Below are positions 1 to 8,119 of a stretch of DNA of 64,000 bases, in pieces (positions within the stretch are counted from its first letter, which is position 1; every line of letters starts with the position of its first letter). Both the position numbers and the translations under genes were made by a program. Under the pieces are notes generated by a model. That model saw nothing but the letters and a program-made list of their open reading frames with translations. It searched no databases and had not been told where the DNA came from. The stretch comes from Bradyrhizobium ivorense (GTDB lineage: Bacteria > Pseudomonadota > Alphaproteobacteria > Rhizobiales > Xanthobacteraceae), in assembly GCF_900696085.1 (NCBI RefSeq), contig NZ_CAADFC020000021.1, forward strand, positions 106,690-170,689, in the 5' to 3' direction.

Positions 1-70
1 GGAAGGCATCGCGGCAACCGCGAGCGCGACGATACGTCTCCCCTGGGACGATAAAGGCTGGAGTGCCTGA
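1..70 (+). CDS. ispDF: IspDF bifunctional enzyme, 3' end only
   Basis: The window opens inside a gene whose last 22 codons read EGIAATASATIRLPW followed by a short tail and TGA at 68-70. GEGIAA...ATIRLP is the typical C-terminus of the IspF (2-C-methyl-D-erythritol 2,4-cyclodiphosphate synthase) domain, which in alphaproteobacteria is usually fused to IspD. It acts in the non-mevalonate isoprenoid pathway. Fusion to IspD is inferred from family habit because only the tail is visible. The next gene starts 1 base after the stop, and ispDF followed by a cinA-type gene is a common alphaproteobacterial pairing. Confidence 0.75.
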   Translation, partial: EGIAATASATIRLPWDDKGWSA

Positions 71-71
71 C

Positions 72-671
72 ATGGGCGGCAGCGACGCTCGTGCCCTCTC
101 CCGCTCGCTGCTCGACCTGTGCCGGATGCGCAAGCTGACCATCGCGACCGCCGAATCCTGCACCGGCGGCCTGGTCGCCGGCGCGCTGACCGACATCCCC
201 GGCTCGTCCGACGTGATCGACCGCGGCTTCGTCACCTATTCGAACGAAGCCAAGCGGGTGATGCTCGGGGTCAAGGCGGCAACGCTCGAGACGTTTGGCG
301 CGGTCAGCAAGGAAACCGCGACTGCGATGGCGATCGGTGCGCTGGAAAAGGCCGGCGTCGACCTCGCGGTCTCCATCACCGGGATCGCCGGGCCCGGCGG
401 CGCCACGCCAGGCAAGCCGGTGGGTCTCGTGCACTTTGCCGTTGCCGCGCGCGACGGCCGCATCATTCACCGCGAACAGCGGTTTGGCGCGATCGGCCGC
501 AGCGCGGTGCGCCAGCGCTCGGTGGTCGAGGCGTTGCGCATGCTGATGGAGCTGGCGCGCCCGCCGCAAGCGGCAAAGCCGCGTCGCGAGGCCGTCAGCC
601 GGCTGCGGCCGCGGGTGGCGCGCTCGCCGCGCAGTCACGCCGCCAAGCGGCGCCGGACGCCGCGCGGATGA
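72..671 (+). CDS. pncC: Nicotinamide-nucleotide amidase, CinA C-terminal family
   Basis: Stand-alone CinA C-terminal domain protein of 199 residues. It is expected to deamidate nicotinamide mononucleotide to nicotinic acid mononucleotide in pyridine nucleotide recycling. TAESCTGG at about residues 27-34 carries the family serine, and SITGIAGPGGATPGKPVG lies near residue 105. ATG at 72 is chosen because it follows the ispDF stop by one base; an in-frame GTG at 63 would overlap that stop. The last ~35 residues are a strongly basic Arg/Lys/Pro tail beyond the usual domain end. This tail is of unknown use and may be a lineage-specific extension. Family assignment is firm; the enzymatic role is from family knowledge. 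Confidence 0.88.
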   Translation: MGGSDARALSRSLLDLCRMRKLTIATAESCTGGLVAGALTDIPGSSDVIDRGFVTYSNEAKRVMLGVKAATLETFGAVSKETATAMAIGALEKAGVDLAVSITGIAGPGGATPGKPVGLVHFAVAARDGRIIHREQRFGAIGRSAVRQRSVVEALRMLMELARPPQAAKPRREAVSRLRPRVARSPRSHAAKRRRTPRG

Positions 672-833
672 ACTTGGCAGCTTGAGTCGCGCCCTAAAGT
701 CGATCTATTTCCAATCGTGTTAACTGCAACCCAGTGTCGCTGGGCCGGCACGCAACTTTGACGTTGCCTCGCCGTTTTCTCCTGTTCCAACCTGCGGCAT
801 TCCAACCGCAAATCCACAACAAGGAGAAAATTG

Positions 834-1229
834 ATGAAGTTGGGAACGTTGGTCGTGGCCAGCATCACCGCCGGTGCCATGACACTGTCGACTGTTGTCC
901 CCTCGGTTGCCGCGCCGCTCGCTCCGGCACGTTTGCAGGATCAGCCTACCTCCGTTCAGCAAGTGCAGTACCGGCACTATCATGGCGGCGGCCCGCGCTA
1001 CGGCTACCGCGGCGGTGGTTATCGCGGCGGATATCACCACCACGGTGGCGGCGGAAATGCCGGCGCGGTGATCGGCGGTCTTGCGGTCGGCGCGATCATC
1101 GGCGGTGCGATTGCCGCAAGCCAGGCCAAGGCCAACAACGACGCCTATTGCTCCCAGCGCTTCCGCTCCTACGACCCGGCGTCGGGCACCTACATCGCAT
1201 CCGGCGGCGTGCGCCGTCCCTGCCCGTAA
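834..1229 (+). CDS. BA14K family small secreted protein
   Basis: 131-residue protein with an N-terminal signal peptide (about residues 1-27, ending VVPSVAA). A Gly/Tyr/His-rich middle follows (repeated GGGYRGGY and HHHGGGG), then a short hydrophobic glycine-rich segment (AVIGGLAVGAIIGGAIAA). The C-terminus, YCSQRFRSYDPASGTYIA ending in RRPCP, is the signature of the BA14K family, first described as a lectin-like immunoreactive Brucella protein and frequent in Bradyrhizobium. ATG at 834 is preceded by AAGGAGAA at 821-828. A TTG three bases upstream is in frame but less likely. It is probably periplasmic or envelope-associated; its function in this organism is unknown. Confidence 0.85.
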   Translation: MKLGTLVVASITAGAMTLSTVVPSVAAPLAPARLQDQPTSVQQVQYRHYHGGGPRYGYRGGGYRGGYHHHGGGGNAGAVIGGLAVGAIIGGAIAASQAKANNDAYCSQRFRSYDPASGTYIASGGVRRPCP

Positions 1230-1276
1230 GGCAATGCAAGGGCATTGCCTGTAGTTCACCGTTGCGATCCCCTCTC

Positions 1277-1396
1277 CGTCATTGCGAGGAGCGACAGCGA
1301 CGAAGCAATCCATCCATCAGCGTACGCGGAGATGGATTGCTTCGCGGAGCCTATCATCGGGCGCGCGTTCGCGCGACCCGTTGGCTCGCAATGACG
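1277..1396. repeat. Interspersed palindromic repeat, attgcgagg / gaagcaatcc type
   Basis: Outer arms CGTCATTGCGAGGAGC and GGCTCGCAATGACG, and inner arms GCGAAGCAATCCAT-like and ATGGATTGCTTCGC, form a nested imperfect inverted repeat of about 120 bp. It lies between the BA14K gene and the convergent COQ10-like gene. This motif is a familiar dispersed element in Bradyrhizobium and Rhodopseudomonas genomes (recollection, not searched). It could fold as RNA and serve both converging genes as a terminator. Confidence 0.7.
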
Positions 1397-1405
1397 TTGA
1401 GAGAT

Positions 1406-1870
1406 TTATGAAGCGACCGGCTTGCCGTAGATGTGGTCCGCCCGCTTCTCGAACGCTCCGGCGAAACGGCCGAACGCGGCGTCGAACATCGAGCCCATCA
1501 GCATCGCCAGCATCCGGTTCTTGAATTCGTAATTCAGGAAAAAGCCGACGTCGCACTCGGCGTCCGACTTCGGCTCGAAGGTCCAGCGATTCTCCAGATT
1601 GCTGAACGGACCGCGCAGATACTCGACCAGGATTTTCAGATTGGGTCGATCGAGCGTCACCTTGCTGGTAAAAGTTTCCCGCACCAGCTTGAAGGAAACA
1701 GTCATGTCGGCCACCACGATCTCGGTGCCGTCGTCCTTCGGTGTGCGCTGACGGATCTTCAACGCCTGGCACAGCGGCACGAATTCCGGATAGCGCTCGA
1801 CGTCGGCGACCAGATCGAACATTTGCGCGGCGCCGTGACGAACCCGCCGCTTGCTTTGGAATCGCGGCAT
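1406..1870 (-). CDS. COQ10 / RatA-type START-like protein
   Basis: 154-residue SRPBCC (START-like) protein of the polyketide cyclase/COQ10 family. The beginning, MPRFQSKRRVRHGAAQMFDLVADVERYPEFVP, is the standard start of bacterial Coq10-like proteins. Later landmarks are DMTVSFKLVRETFTSKV and WTFEPKSDAECDVGFFLNYEF. Family members bind ubiquinone or other hydrophobic ligands and support respiratory function; the E. coli homologue RatA has been reported to affect ribosome subunit joining. It lies 3 bp downstream of lipA on the same strand, so the two are probably co-transcribed. Length is normal and nothing is missing. Confidence 0.88.
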   Translation of the reverse strand: MPRFQSKRRVRHGAAQMFDLVADVERYPEFVPLCQALKIRQRTPKDDGTEIVVADMTVSFKLVRETFTSKVTLDRPNLKILVEYLRGPFSNLENRWTFEPKSDAECDVGFFLNYEFKNRMLAMLMGSMFDAAFGRFAGAFEKRADHIYGKPVAS

Positions 1871-1873
1871 GAT

Positions 1874-2833
1874 CTAGCGGCCGCGGGCGACGCGGGCCGC
1901 CTGCAGCCTGGCGAAATCCTCGCCGGCATGATGCGACGAGCGGGTCAGCGGGCTCGCCGACACCATCAGAAATCCCTTGGTATAGGCGACCCGCTCATAG
2001 CCGGCGAATTCATCCGGCGGCACGTAGCGCATCACGGCGTGATGCTTGCGGGTCGGCTGCAGATACTGGCCGATGGTGAGGAAATCGACGTCGGCCGAGC
2101 GTAGATCGTCCATCACCTGCAGCACCTCGTGCCGCTCCTCGCCGAGGCCGACCATGATGCCCGACTTGGTGAAGATGGTCGGGTCCGTCTCCTTGACCCG
2201 CTGCAGCAGCCGGATCGAGTGGAAATAGCGCGCGCCGGGACGAACCGTGAGGTAGCGCGACGGCACGGTTTCCAGATTGTGGTTGAACACGTCGGGCTTT
2301 GCGGCGACCACGCGCTCCAGCGCGCCGTCCTTGCGCAGGAAGTCCGGGGTCAGGATTTCGATCGTCGTGATCGGGCAGCGCGCACGGATGGCGCGAATGG
2401 TTTCGGCAAAATGCTCAGCGCCACCGTCGGCGAGATCGTCGCGGTCGACCGAGGTCACCACCACATGGGTCAGGCCGAGCTTGAAGGTCGCCTCGGCGAC
2501 ATATTCCGGCTCATTGGTCTCGAGCGCCGCGGGCATGCCGGTCTTGACGTTGCAGAACGCGCAGGCCCGCGTGCAGGTGTCGCCCATGATCATGAAGGTG
2601 GCGTGCTTCTTGTCCCAGCACTCGCCGATATTGGGGCAGCCGGCCTCCTCGCACACCGTGACGAGGCCGTTCTCCTTGACGATGCGGCGGGTGTCGGCAT
2701 AGCCGCGCGAGTTCGGCGCACGGACCCGGATCCAGTCCGGCTTCGGCGGCGAGACTGCATCCGGCCGGTTCACCTTTTCGGGGTGTCGCGGGCGCAACGG
2801 GGTCGTGGAGATGGTATCGACGATGGTGACCAT
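1874..2833 (-). CDS. lipA: Lipoyl synthase
   Basis: 319-residue radical SAM enzyme that inserts sulfur at C6 and C8 of octanoyl groups on lipoyl-dependent proteins. Both iron-sulfur cluster motifs are present: the auxiliary cluster cysteines C61, C66 and C72 (CEEAGCPNIGEC) and the radical SAM CxxxCxxC at C87, C91 and C94 (CTRACAFC). ATG at 2833 is preferred over an in-frame TTG at 2845. Homology usually begins near DWIRVRAP at residue 33, so the first ~30 residues form a variable leader. The COQ10-like gene follows 3 bp downstream. A palindromic repeat (2853-2901) lies immediately upstream of the start. Confidence 0.96.
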   Translation of the reverse strand: MVTIVDTISTTPLRPRHPEKVNRPDAVSPPKPDWIRVRAPNSRGYADTRRIVKENGLVTVCEEAGCPNIGECWDKKHATFMIMGDTCTRACAFCNVKTGMPAALETNEPEYVAEATFKLGLTHVVVTSVDRDDLADGGAEHFAETIRAIRARCPITTIEILTPDFLRKDGALERVVAAKPDVFNHNLETVPSRYLTVRPGARYFHSIRLLQRVKETDPTIFTKSGIMVGLGEERHEVLQVMDDLRSADVDFLTIGQYLQPTRKHHAVMRYVPPDEFAGYERVAYTKGFLMVSASPLTRSSHHAGEDFARLQAARVARGR

Positions 2834-2852
2834 AGGTGCCTGCAAGTCGCGA

Positions 2853-2901
2853 GAGCATGATCCGGAAAAGTGGAAGCCGGTTTTCCGAACAGATCATGCT
2901 C
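2853..2901. repeat. Palindromic REP-like element, GAGCATGATC / GATCATGCTC
   Basis: Perfect 10-bp outer arms (GAGCATGATC and GATCATGCTC) enclose inner arms CGGAAAA and TTTTCCG, giving a strong nested hairpin. It sits just upstream of lipA in the divergent lipA/glycosylase spacer. A degenerate second copy is at 4012-4058. The motif is a widespread dispersed palindrome in Rhizobiales (recollection). Confidence 0.8.
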
Positions 2902-3019
2902 CAGTAAAGACCTTAGCTAATCCGTGTTGACGCGGCCTGCAACCCGGCGCCCGACCCTAGCAGAGCGGCCGGAATATTGGCAGTCTCCTGCCCTGTTCCG
3001 CCGCGATTCCCACCTGAAA

Positions 3020-3634
3020 ATGGCTCAAAAACCGCAATCGACCACGGCGACCGCGCCGCGCCTCGGCAAGCCGCTGAAACGCTCGTTCTTTGACCGCAGC
3101 GTGCATGAGGTCGCGCCCGACCTGATCGGCGCGACCTTCCTGGTCGGCGGCGTCGGCGGCATCATCGTCGAGGTCGAGGCCTACCACCACACCGAACCGG
3201 CGGCCCATTCGTTCAACGGGCCGACCCCGCGCAACCAGGTGATGTTCGGACCGCCCGGTTTCTCCTATGTCTACCGCTCCTACGGCATCCATTGGTGCGT
3301 GAACTTCGTCTGCGAGAAGGCCGGCTCGGCCAGCGCCGTGCTGATCCGCGCGCTGGAGCCGACCCATGGCCTCGCCGCGATGCGCAGGCGGCGCGGGCTG
3401 GACGATGCGCGGGCCCTGTGCTCGGGGCCCGGCAAGCTCTGCGAGGCGCTCGGCATCAGCATTGCCCACAGCGAGCTGCCGCTCGACCGTCCGCCAATCG
3501 CGCTTTATGCCCGTACCGAAACGCCCGACATCGCCACCGGCGTGCGGATCGGCATCACCAAGGCGGTCGAGCTGCCCTGGCGCTATGGGGTGAAGGGATC
3601 AAAATTCCTCAGCAAGCCGTTTGCGTCAGCGTAG
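3020..3634 (+). CDS. DNA-3-methyladenine glycosylase, AAG/MPG family
   Basis: 204-residue base-excision repair enzyme removing alkylated purines such as 3-methyladenine and hypoxanthine. The family landmarks appear in order: EVEAYHHTEPAAHSFNG (residues 51-67, with the catalytic-region glutamate), RNQVMFGPPGFSYVYRSYGIH in pieces around 71-91, GPGKLCEALGI, and a C-terminal substrate-pocket segment. ATG at 3020 is chosen because homology to the family begins soon after (SFFDRSVHEVAPDLIG). An upstream extension to 2924 is possible but lacks family similarity. The 3' end overlaps the LanC-like remnant on the other strand by 9 bp. Confidence 0.9.
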   Translation: MAQKPQSTTATAPRLGKPLKRSFFDRSVHEVAPDLIGATFLVGGVGGIIVEVEAYHHTEPAAHSFNGPTPRNQVMFGPPGFSYVYRSYGIHWCVNFVCEKAGSASAVLIRALEPTHGLAAMRRRRGLDDARALCSGPGKLCEALGISIAHSELPLDRPPIALYARTETPDIATGVRIGITKAVELPWRYGVKGSKFLSKPFASA

Positions 3635-4004
3635 CGGCGCGCTTGACGGAGGCGACGGCGGCGCCATGACCATGCTGCGCAGTTCGGCGACGCGCCGCGG
3701 CCGCGGGATCAGCACGGACGGCACATTCGCGGGATCGTAAAGCCGCAGGTAGAAATGACCGATGCCGGCGAGCCCGAGCAACAGGCTCGCCGCCGCCGGG
3801 TACGCCGCACGGCCACGGCAGGTCCTTGCGGCGACAGGTTTCGATGCCATAGCGCCCGACGCCTTCGGCAACCGCGCGCGCGGTTTGATCGCCGAGCACC
3901 TCGGCGGCGGTGATGAACAACTCGGCATTGCCGGCGCGGCCGTGGCATGGCGTGAAATCGAATTGCGAACCGTAATTCGGATCGGCGAGCGTCCGCCCGC
4001 CTTG
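3626..4004 (-). pseudogene. LanC-like lanthionine cyclase remnant, truncated and frameshifted
   Basis: The minus strand encodes the C-terminal part of a LanC-type cyclase in two frames. Frame one reads LADPNYGSQFDFTPCHGRAG, then NAELFITAAEVLGDQTARA and LPWPCGVPGGGE. The coding then shifts near 3785 to SLLLGLAGIGHFYLRLYDP and NVPSVLIPRP, the usual LanC end. CHG is the zinc-binding Cys-His motif of LanC cyclases. Intact relatives have roughly GGGETPGLLLGLAG here, so a deletion of about 8 bp explains the shift. An in-frame TAG at 4005-4007 precedes the fragment, and the N-terminal three quarters of the gene, including the first zinc cysteine, is absent. This is a dead remnant by every visible criterion. 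Assignment to LanC rather than the cyclase half of LanM is uncertain. Confidence 0.72.
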
Positions 4005-4011
4005 CTAGTTG

Positions 4012-4058
4012 GGCACGATCCTTTCGGAAAACCGCTTCACACTTTTCCGGATCATGCC
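4012..4058. repeat. Degenerate copy of the GATCATGC palindrome
   Basis: GGCACGATC and GGATCATGCC arms flank CGGAAAACCG and CTTTTCCGG, a relaxed version of the palindrome at 2853-2901. It lies exactly between the end of valS and the truncated edge of the LanC-like remnant. It may act as the valS terminator structure and may mark the deletion junction. Confidence 0.65.
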
Positions 4059-6935
4059 CTACGACGCCTGCTTCAGCCGCTCGATCGCCTCGAGGATCTT
4101 CGCCTTGCGCTCCAGTGCCGCCTCGCGTTTTTCCTTCTCTTCCTCGACCAGCTCTTCCGGCGCATTGGCGACGAATTTCTCGTTGGAGAGCTTTGCGTCG
4201 ACCCGCTTGATGTCGGCGTCGGCCTTGCCGAGTTCCTTCTCCAGCCGCGCCCGCTCGGCGCCGAGATCGATCACGCCCTTGAGCGGCAGCGCGACCACTT
4301 CGCCGCGCACCAGCAGCTGCATCGCGCCTTCGGGCGGCGCGTCGGCGAAGGAAATCTCCGACAGCCGCGCCAGGCGCTTGATGGTGTCGTTCCAGCGCTG
4401 CGCGCGGTCGCGCGTCTCGTCCGACGTCGTCACGATCACCAGCGGCGTCAACGTCGACGGCGGGATGTTCATCTCCGCCTTCACCGAGCGCATCGCGGTG
4501 ACGAGGTCGACCACCCAGCCGATCTCGGCCTCCGCGGCGGGATCGCTGAAATCGTCGGCGTCGAGCGCTGCGATGATGGGTGGAATGATCTCGCCGGCCG
4601 GGCCGGGCCCGGCCATCGCGGCAAGCTCCATCTCGGTCATCGCGGCCTTGCGCGGCCACTGCGCCAGCACCAGCAGGCTGTCGCGCTGGGCCGTCACCGC
4701 CCACAGCTCCTCGGAGATGAAGGGCATGAACGGATGCAGCAGTTTGAGAATCTCGTCGCGGGTCCAGGCGATCATGGCGCGGGTCTCGGCCTTGGCGGCG
4801 CCCTCCTCGCCCATCAGCACCGGCTTTGCCAGCTCGAGATACCAGTCGCAGAACACGTTCCAGACGAAGCGGTAGATCGCGCCGGCGGCATCGTTGAAGC
4901 GATAGCTCTCGATCGCCTCGGTCACCTCACGGGTGGCGCGCGAGGTCTCGTGCGCGATCCAGCGGTTCAACGTTTCCTTCAGGGTATCCTTGGCGCCCTT
5001 GGGATCGAAACCGTCCGGCTTCACGCACTCGTTCATCTCGGCGAAGCGGCACGCGTTCCAGAACTTGGTCGCAAAATTGCGGTTGGTCTCGACCAGGTGC
5101 GGCGACAGGCGGATGTCGTGGCCCTGCGCCGCCTCACGGGTCAGCGCGAAGCGCAGCGCGTCGGCGCCGTATTCGTCGATCACGCCGAGCGGGTCGATGA
5201 CGTTGCCCTTCGACTTCGACATCTTGGCGCCCTTCTCGTCGCGGACGAGACGGTGGATGTAGACGGTCGAGAACGGCGCCTGCTTCATGAAATGCAGGCC
5301 CATCATCATCATGCGGGCGACCCAGAAGAAGATGATGTCGAAGCCGGTCACCAGCGTGTCGGTCGGGTAATAGCGCGCGACCTCCGGCGTCTCGTCCGGC
5401 CAGCCCAGCGTCGAGAACGGCCACAGCGCCGAGGAGAACCAGGTGTCGAGCACGTCCTCGTCGCGGGTGATGAAGCCTTCGCGCTTGGCCGGATCGGTGG
5501 CCATCTCATGGCCCTGCTCCGGCGTGATGACCTCCTGCTCGACGTAATAGCCGAGCGCATTGCCGACCGCCTCTTCCTCGGTCTCGGCGACGAACACCTT
5601 GCCGTCCGGCCCGTACCAGGCCGGGATTTGATGGCCCCACCAGAGCTGGCGCGAGATGCACCAGGGCTGGATGTTCTCCATCCACTCGAAATAGGTCTTT
5701 TCCCAGTTCTTCGGCACGAAGGTGGTGTCGCCGGAACGCACCGCCGCGATCGCCGGCTGTGCGAGCGTGTGCGCGTCGACATACCACTGGTCGGTCAGAT
5801 AGGGCTCGATCACGACGCCGGAGCGGTCGCCATGCGGCACCATGTGGGTGTTGGGCTCGATCCGCTCCAGGAAGCCGAACTCCTCCAGCCGCGTCACGAT
5901 CTTCTTGCGCGCGGCGAAACGCTCGATCCTGTCGAACTCCGCCGCGAACTCGGCGGATCCTTCGGGCAGACCGCGCAGATAATCCTCGTTGTCGACCAGG
6001 CTGAGGCAGCCCTCCTGGTCGAGCACGCTGATCTGCGGCAGGCCGTGGCGCTTGCCGATCTCGAAATCGTTGAAGTCGTGCGCCGGCGTCACCTTGACCG
6101 CACCGGACCCCTTCTCCGGATCGGAATAGTCGTCGGCGACGATCGGAATCCTGCGGCCGACCAGCGGCAGGATGACGTGCTGGCCGACCAGCGCGGTGTA
6201 GCGCTCGTCGTCCGGATGCACTGCAACGGCGGTATCGCCGAGCATGGTCTCCGGGCGCGTGGTCGCGACCACGATGAACGACTTCGGATCCTCAGGGCTG
6301 AAGGTCCGGCCCTCGATCGGATAGCGCAGATACCAGAGATGGCCCTTGACCTCGACCTGCTGCACCTCGAGATCGGAGATCGCGGTCAGCAGTTTCGGGT
6401 CCCAGTTGACCAGCCGCTTGTCCTTGTAGATCAGGCCATCGCGGTGCAGCTCGACGAACACCTTCACGACGGCGCGCGACAGCCCCTCGTCCATCGTGAA
6501 GCGCTCGCGCGACCAGTCGCAGGAGGCGCCGAGGCGCTTCAGCTGGTTGACGATGGTGCCGCCGCTCTCCGCCTTCCACTGCCAGACCCGCTCGAGGAAT
6601 TTGCCGCGGCCCATGTCGCGGCGGCCGGGCTCCTGCCGCTCCATCAGTTGCCGCTCGACCACCATCTGGGTCGCGATGCCGGCATGGTCGGTGCCGGGCT
6701 GCCACAGCACGTCGCGGCCGCGCATCCGCTCGAACCGGCACAGGATGTCCTGCAGGGTGTTGTTGAGGGCGTGGCCCATATGCAGCGAACCGGTGACGTT
6801 CGGCGGCGGGATCACGATGGTGAAAGGCGCAGCGTCCTGGCGTTCCGGCCGTCCGGCCTTGAACGCACCGCTGTCCTCCCAAACCTGGGACATCCGGCGC
6901 TCGATATCGGCGGGCTGGTAGTTCTTCTCGATCAT
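4059..6935 (-). CDS. valS: Valyl-tRNA synthetase
   Basis: 958-residue class I aminoacyl-tRNA synthetase charging tRNA-Val. The HIGH box is present as PPPNVTGSLHMGH at residues 43-55 and the KMSKS box as AKMSKSKGN near residue 571. Between them lie the connective-peptide editing domain and GTDHAGIATQ. The C-terminus is the usual alphaproteobacterial coiled coil, rich in Lys/Glu (ERARLEKELGKADADIKRV onward). ATG at 6935 gives the canonical start MIEKNYQPADIE; upstream codons to 7019 are in frame but not homologous. It follows the PopZ-like gene on the same strand with a 134-bp spacer. Confidence 0.97.
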   Translation of the reverse strand: MIEKNYQPADIERRMSQVWEDSGAFKAGRPERQDAAPFTIVIPPPNVTGSLHMGHALNNTLQDILCRFERMRGRDVLWQPGTDHAGIATQMVVERQLMERQEPGRRDMGRGKFLERVWQWKAESGGTIVNQLKRLGASCDWSRERFTMDEGLSRAVVKVFVELHRDGLIYKDKRLVNWDPKLLTAISDLEVQQVEVKGHLWYLRYPIEGRTFSPEDPKSFIVVATTRPETMLGDTAVAVHPDDERYTALVGQHVILPLVGRRIPIVADDYSDPEKGSGAVKVTPAHDFNDFEIGKRHGLPQISVLDQEGCLSLVDNEDYLRGLPEGSAEFAAEFDRIERFAARKKIVTRLEEFGFLERIEPNTHMVPHGDRSGVVIEPYLTDQWYVDAHTLAQPAIAAVRSGDTTFVPKNWEKTYFEWMENIQPWCISRQLWWGHQIPAWYGPDGKVFVAETEEEAVGNALGYYVEQEVITPEQGHEMATDPAKREGFITRDEDVLDTWFSSALWPFSTLGWPDETPEVARYYPTDTLVTGFDIIFFWVARMMMMGLHFMKQAPFSTVYIHRLVRDEKGAKMSKSKGNVIDPLGVIDEYGADALRFALTREAAQGHDIRLSPHLVETNRNFATKFWNACRFAEMNECVKPDGFDPKGAKDTLKETLNRWIAHETSRATREVTEAIESYRFNDAAGAIYRFVWNVFCDWYLELAKPVLMGEEGAAKAETRAMIAWTRDEILKLLHPFMPFISEELWAVTAQRDSLLVLAQWPRKAAMTEMELAAMAGPGPAGEIIPPIIAALDADDFSDPAAEAEIGWVVDLVTAMRSVKAEMNIPPSTLTPLVIVTTSDETRDRAQRWNDTIKRLARLSEISFADAPPEGAMQLLVRGEVVALPLKGVIDLGAERARLEKELGKADADIKRVDAKLSNEKFVANAPEELVEEEKEKREAALERKAKILEAIERLKQAS

Positions 6936-7069
6936 GACACTGCAATTTGGGAATGTGGAAACGGCTAGAAAGCCGCCCGAACGCACCGAGTCAACCGGAC
7001 CGGCGCACGGAAACGGCAATTAGGGCATTTTGGGGTGGCTGAATGAGGGCCGGATAGCCCCGCGGGGCT

Positions 7070-7810
7070 TCAGCGCCCGCGCGAGACCCGCTCGATCTCG
7101 GCCTTGACGATCCGCTCGACCAGCCCGGGCAGGTTGTCATCCAGCCAGGCTTTCAGCATCGGTCGCAGCATCTCCTTGACCAGATCCTCCAGCGTCCGCG
7201 CATTGTTGCTCAGCACGGTATTGGCCAGCGAGTTGAACGCGGATTCGACCGCCCGCATTGTGGTTCCCGAGATGATCGGCTGGATCGTCGCGGGGTCGAC
7301 CGGCGGCGGCTCGCGGACTGGCTCGCGTACCGGCTCACGAACTGATTCTTGGAGCGGCGCACGGCTCCGCACCGACGGGTCGGTGAACTCGACGTCGTCT
7401 TCGGGCTCGACCTTGCGGAACGAAGGCGCGGGCGCCGGATCCGGCAGCGCCATGTCGTCGGTGAGCTCGAACACGTCAGCTTCCGGCTGTGGCGGCGATG
7501 GCCTGATCTCCGACGCCGGCGTTGCTTGGTCGAGGCTGGCCAACAGCGAATCGATATCGTCCTGGCTGTTGCTCGGCGTTGCTGCGGGCGCAGGCGGCAC
7601 CGGTTTTGGCGCGGGCGCGGCGGCCTTCGCAGCCGGAGCCGGCGGCGGGCTGGCGGGTTTGGCGGCTTGCGGCTCGACCTTCGGCGGCGGCGCGGCGGCC
7701 GCCGGTTTCTCGGCCGCGGCTGGCTTCGCCTCGTCGTCGGCAATGATGCGACGGATCGACGCCAGAATCTCCTCCATCGAGGGCTCTTGGACCTTTGCAG
7801 GTTGCGTCAT
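7070..7810 (-). CDS. PopZ-like / DUF2497 polar organizing protein
   Basis: 246-residue protein with three recognisable parts. First is a short N-terminal helix, EPSMEEILASIRRIIADDEA. Second is a long Pro/Ala-rich acidic linker (about residues 30-165). Third is a conserved C-terminal helical region, ISGTTMRAVESAFNSLAN to LDDNLPGLVERIVKAEIERV. This is the layout of Caulobacter PopZ, which self-assembles at cell poles and anchors the chromosome origin. ATG at 7810 has GGAG six bases upstream; GTG at 7822 is an alternative. A near-repeat SVREPVREPVREPP occurs in the linker. Position between tolC and valS matches the usual alphaproteobacterial order. Confidence 0.85.
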   Translation of the reverse strand: MTQPAKVQEPSMEEILASIRRIIADDEAKPAAAEKPAAAAPPPKVEPQAAKPASPPPAPAAKAAAPAPKPVPPAPAATPSNSQDDIDSLLASLDQATPASEIRPSPPQPEADVFELTDDMALPDPAPAPSFRKVEPEDDVEFTDPSVRSRAPLQESVREPVREPVREPPPVDPATIQPIISGTTMRAVESAFNSLANTVLSNNARTLEDLVKEMLRPMLKAWLDDNLPGLVERIVKAEIERVSRGR

Positions 7811-8119
7811 TTCCGACTCCACATCGAAACCATTTTACATCAAGCCCGAGAGGATTCGCTGGTTCCGATGATGCGGGCCGAGATTTTCGTCGCTCCCGCC
7901 CCGACTTGTCCCCAGATCAAGCCCGCCCGAGGCCTTCGCGCAGCCTCGTGTCGCTCGTTGCGTCCGCTGCACCAACATCATGGCCCTGCCGCGAATCGCC
8001 TTGCTGCCCGGCATAACGGTAAGTCAGCCTTTATCGATTGCAAGCAAACGCGCGCGCTCGCGGTCCTGATTGACACAGAACCACGAGCTTAAGCGCAACA
8101 AGCAACGTTGATGTGGCGG
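7811..8119. other. Intergenic spacer, popZ-like to tolC
   Basis: About 309 bp between the tolC stop and the PopZ-like start, both on the minus strand. No convincing reading frame, repeat or hairpin was seen. It should contain the PopZ-like promoter, but no clear box could be picked by eye. Confidence 0.5.

Noticed and set aside
3762..6968. A 1068-codon open frame on the plus strand opposite valS
   Set aside because: It is the antisense of valS in very GC-rich DNA, is Arg/His/Asp-rich and resembles no protein; valS has full catalytic motifs.
7056..7069. GC-rich palindrome AGCCCCGCGGGGCT at the end of the PopZ-like gene as a terminator
   Set aside because: It has no loop and no T-run; a chance GC palindrome is likely at this base composition.
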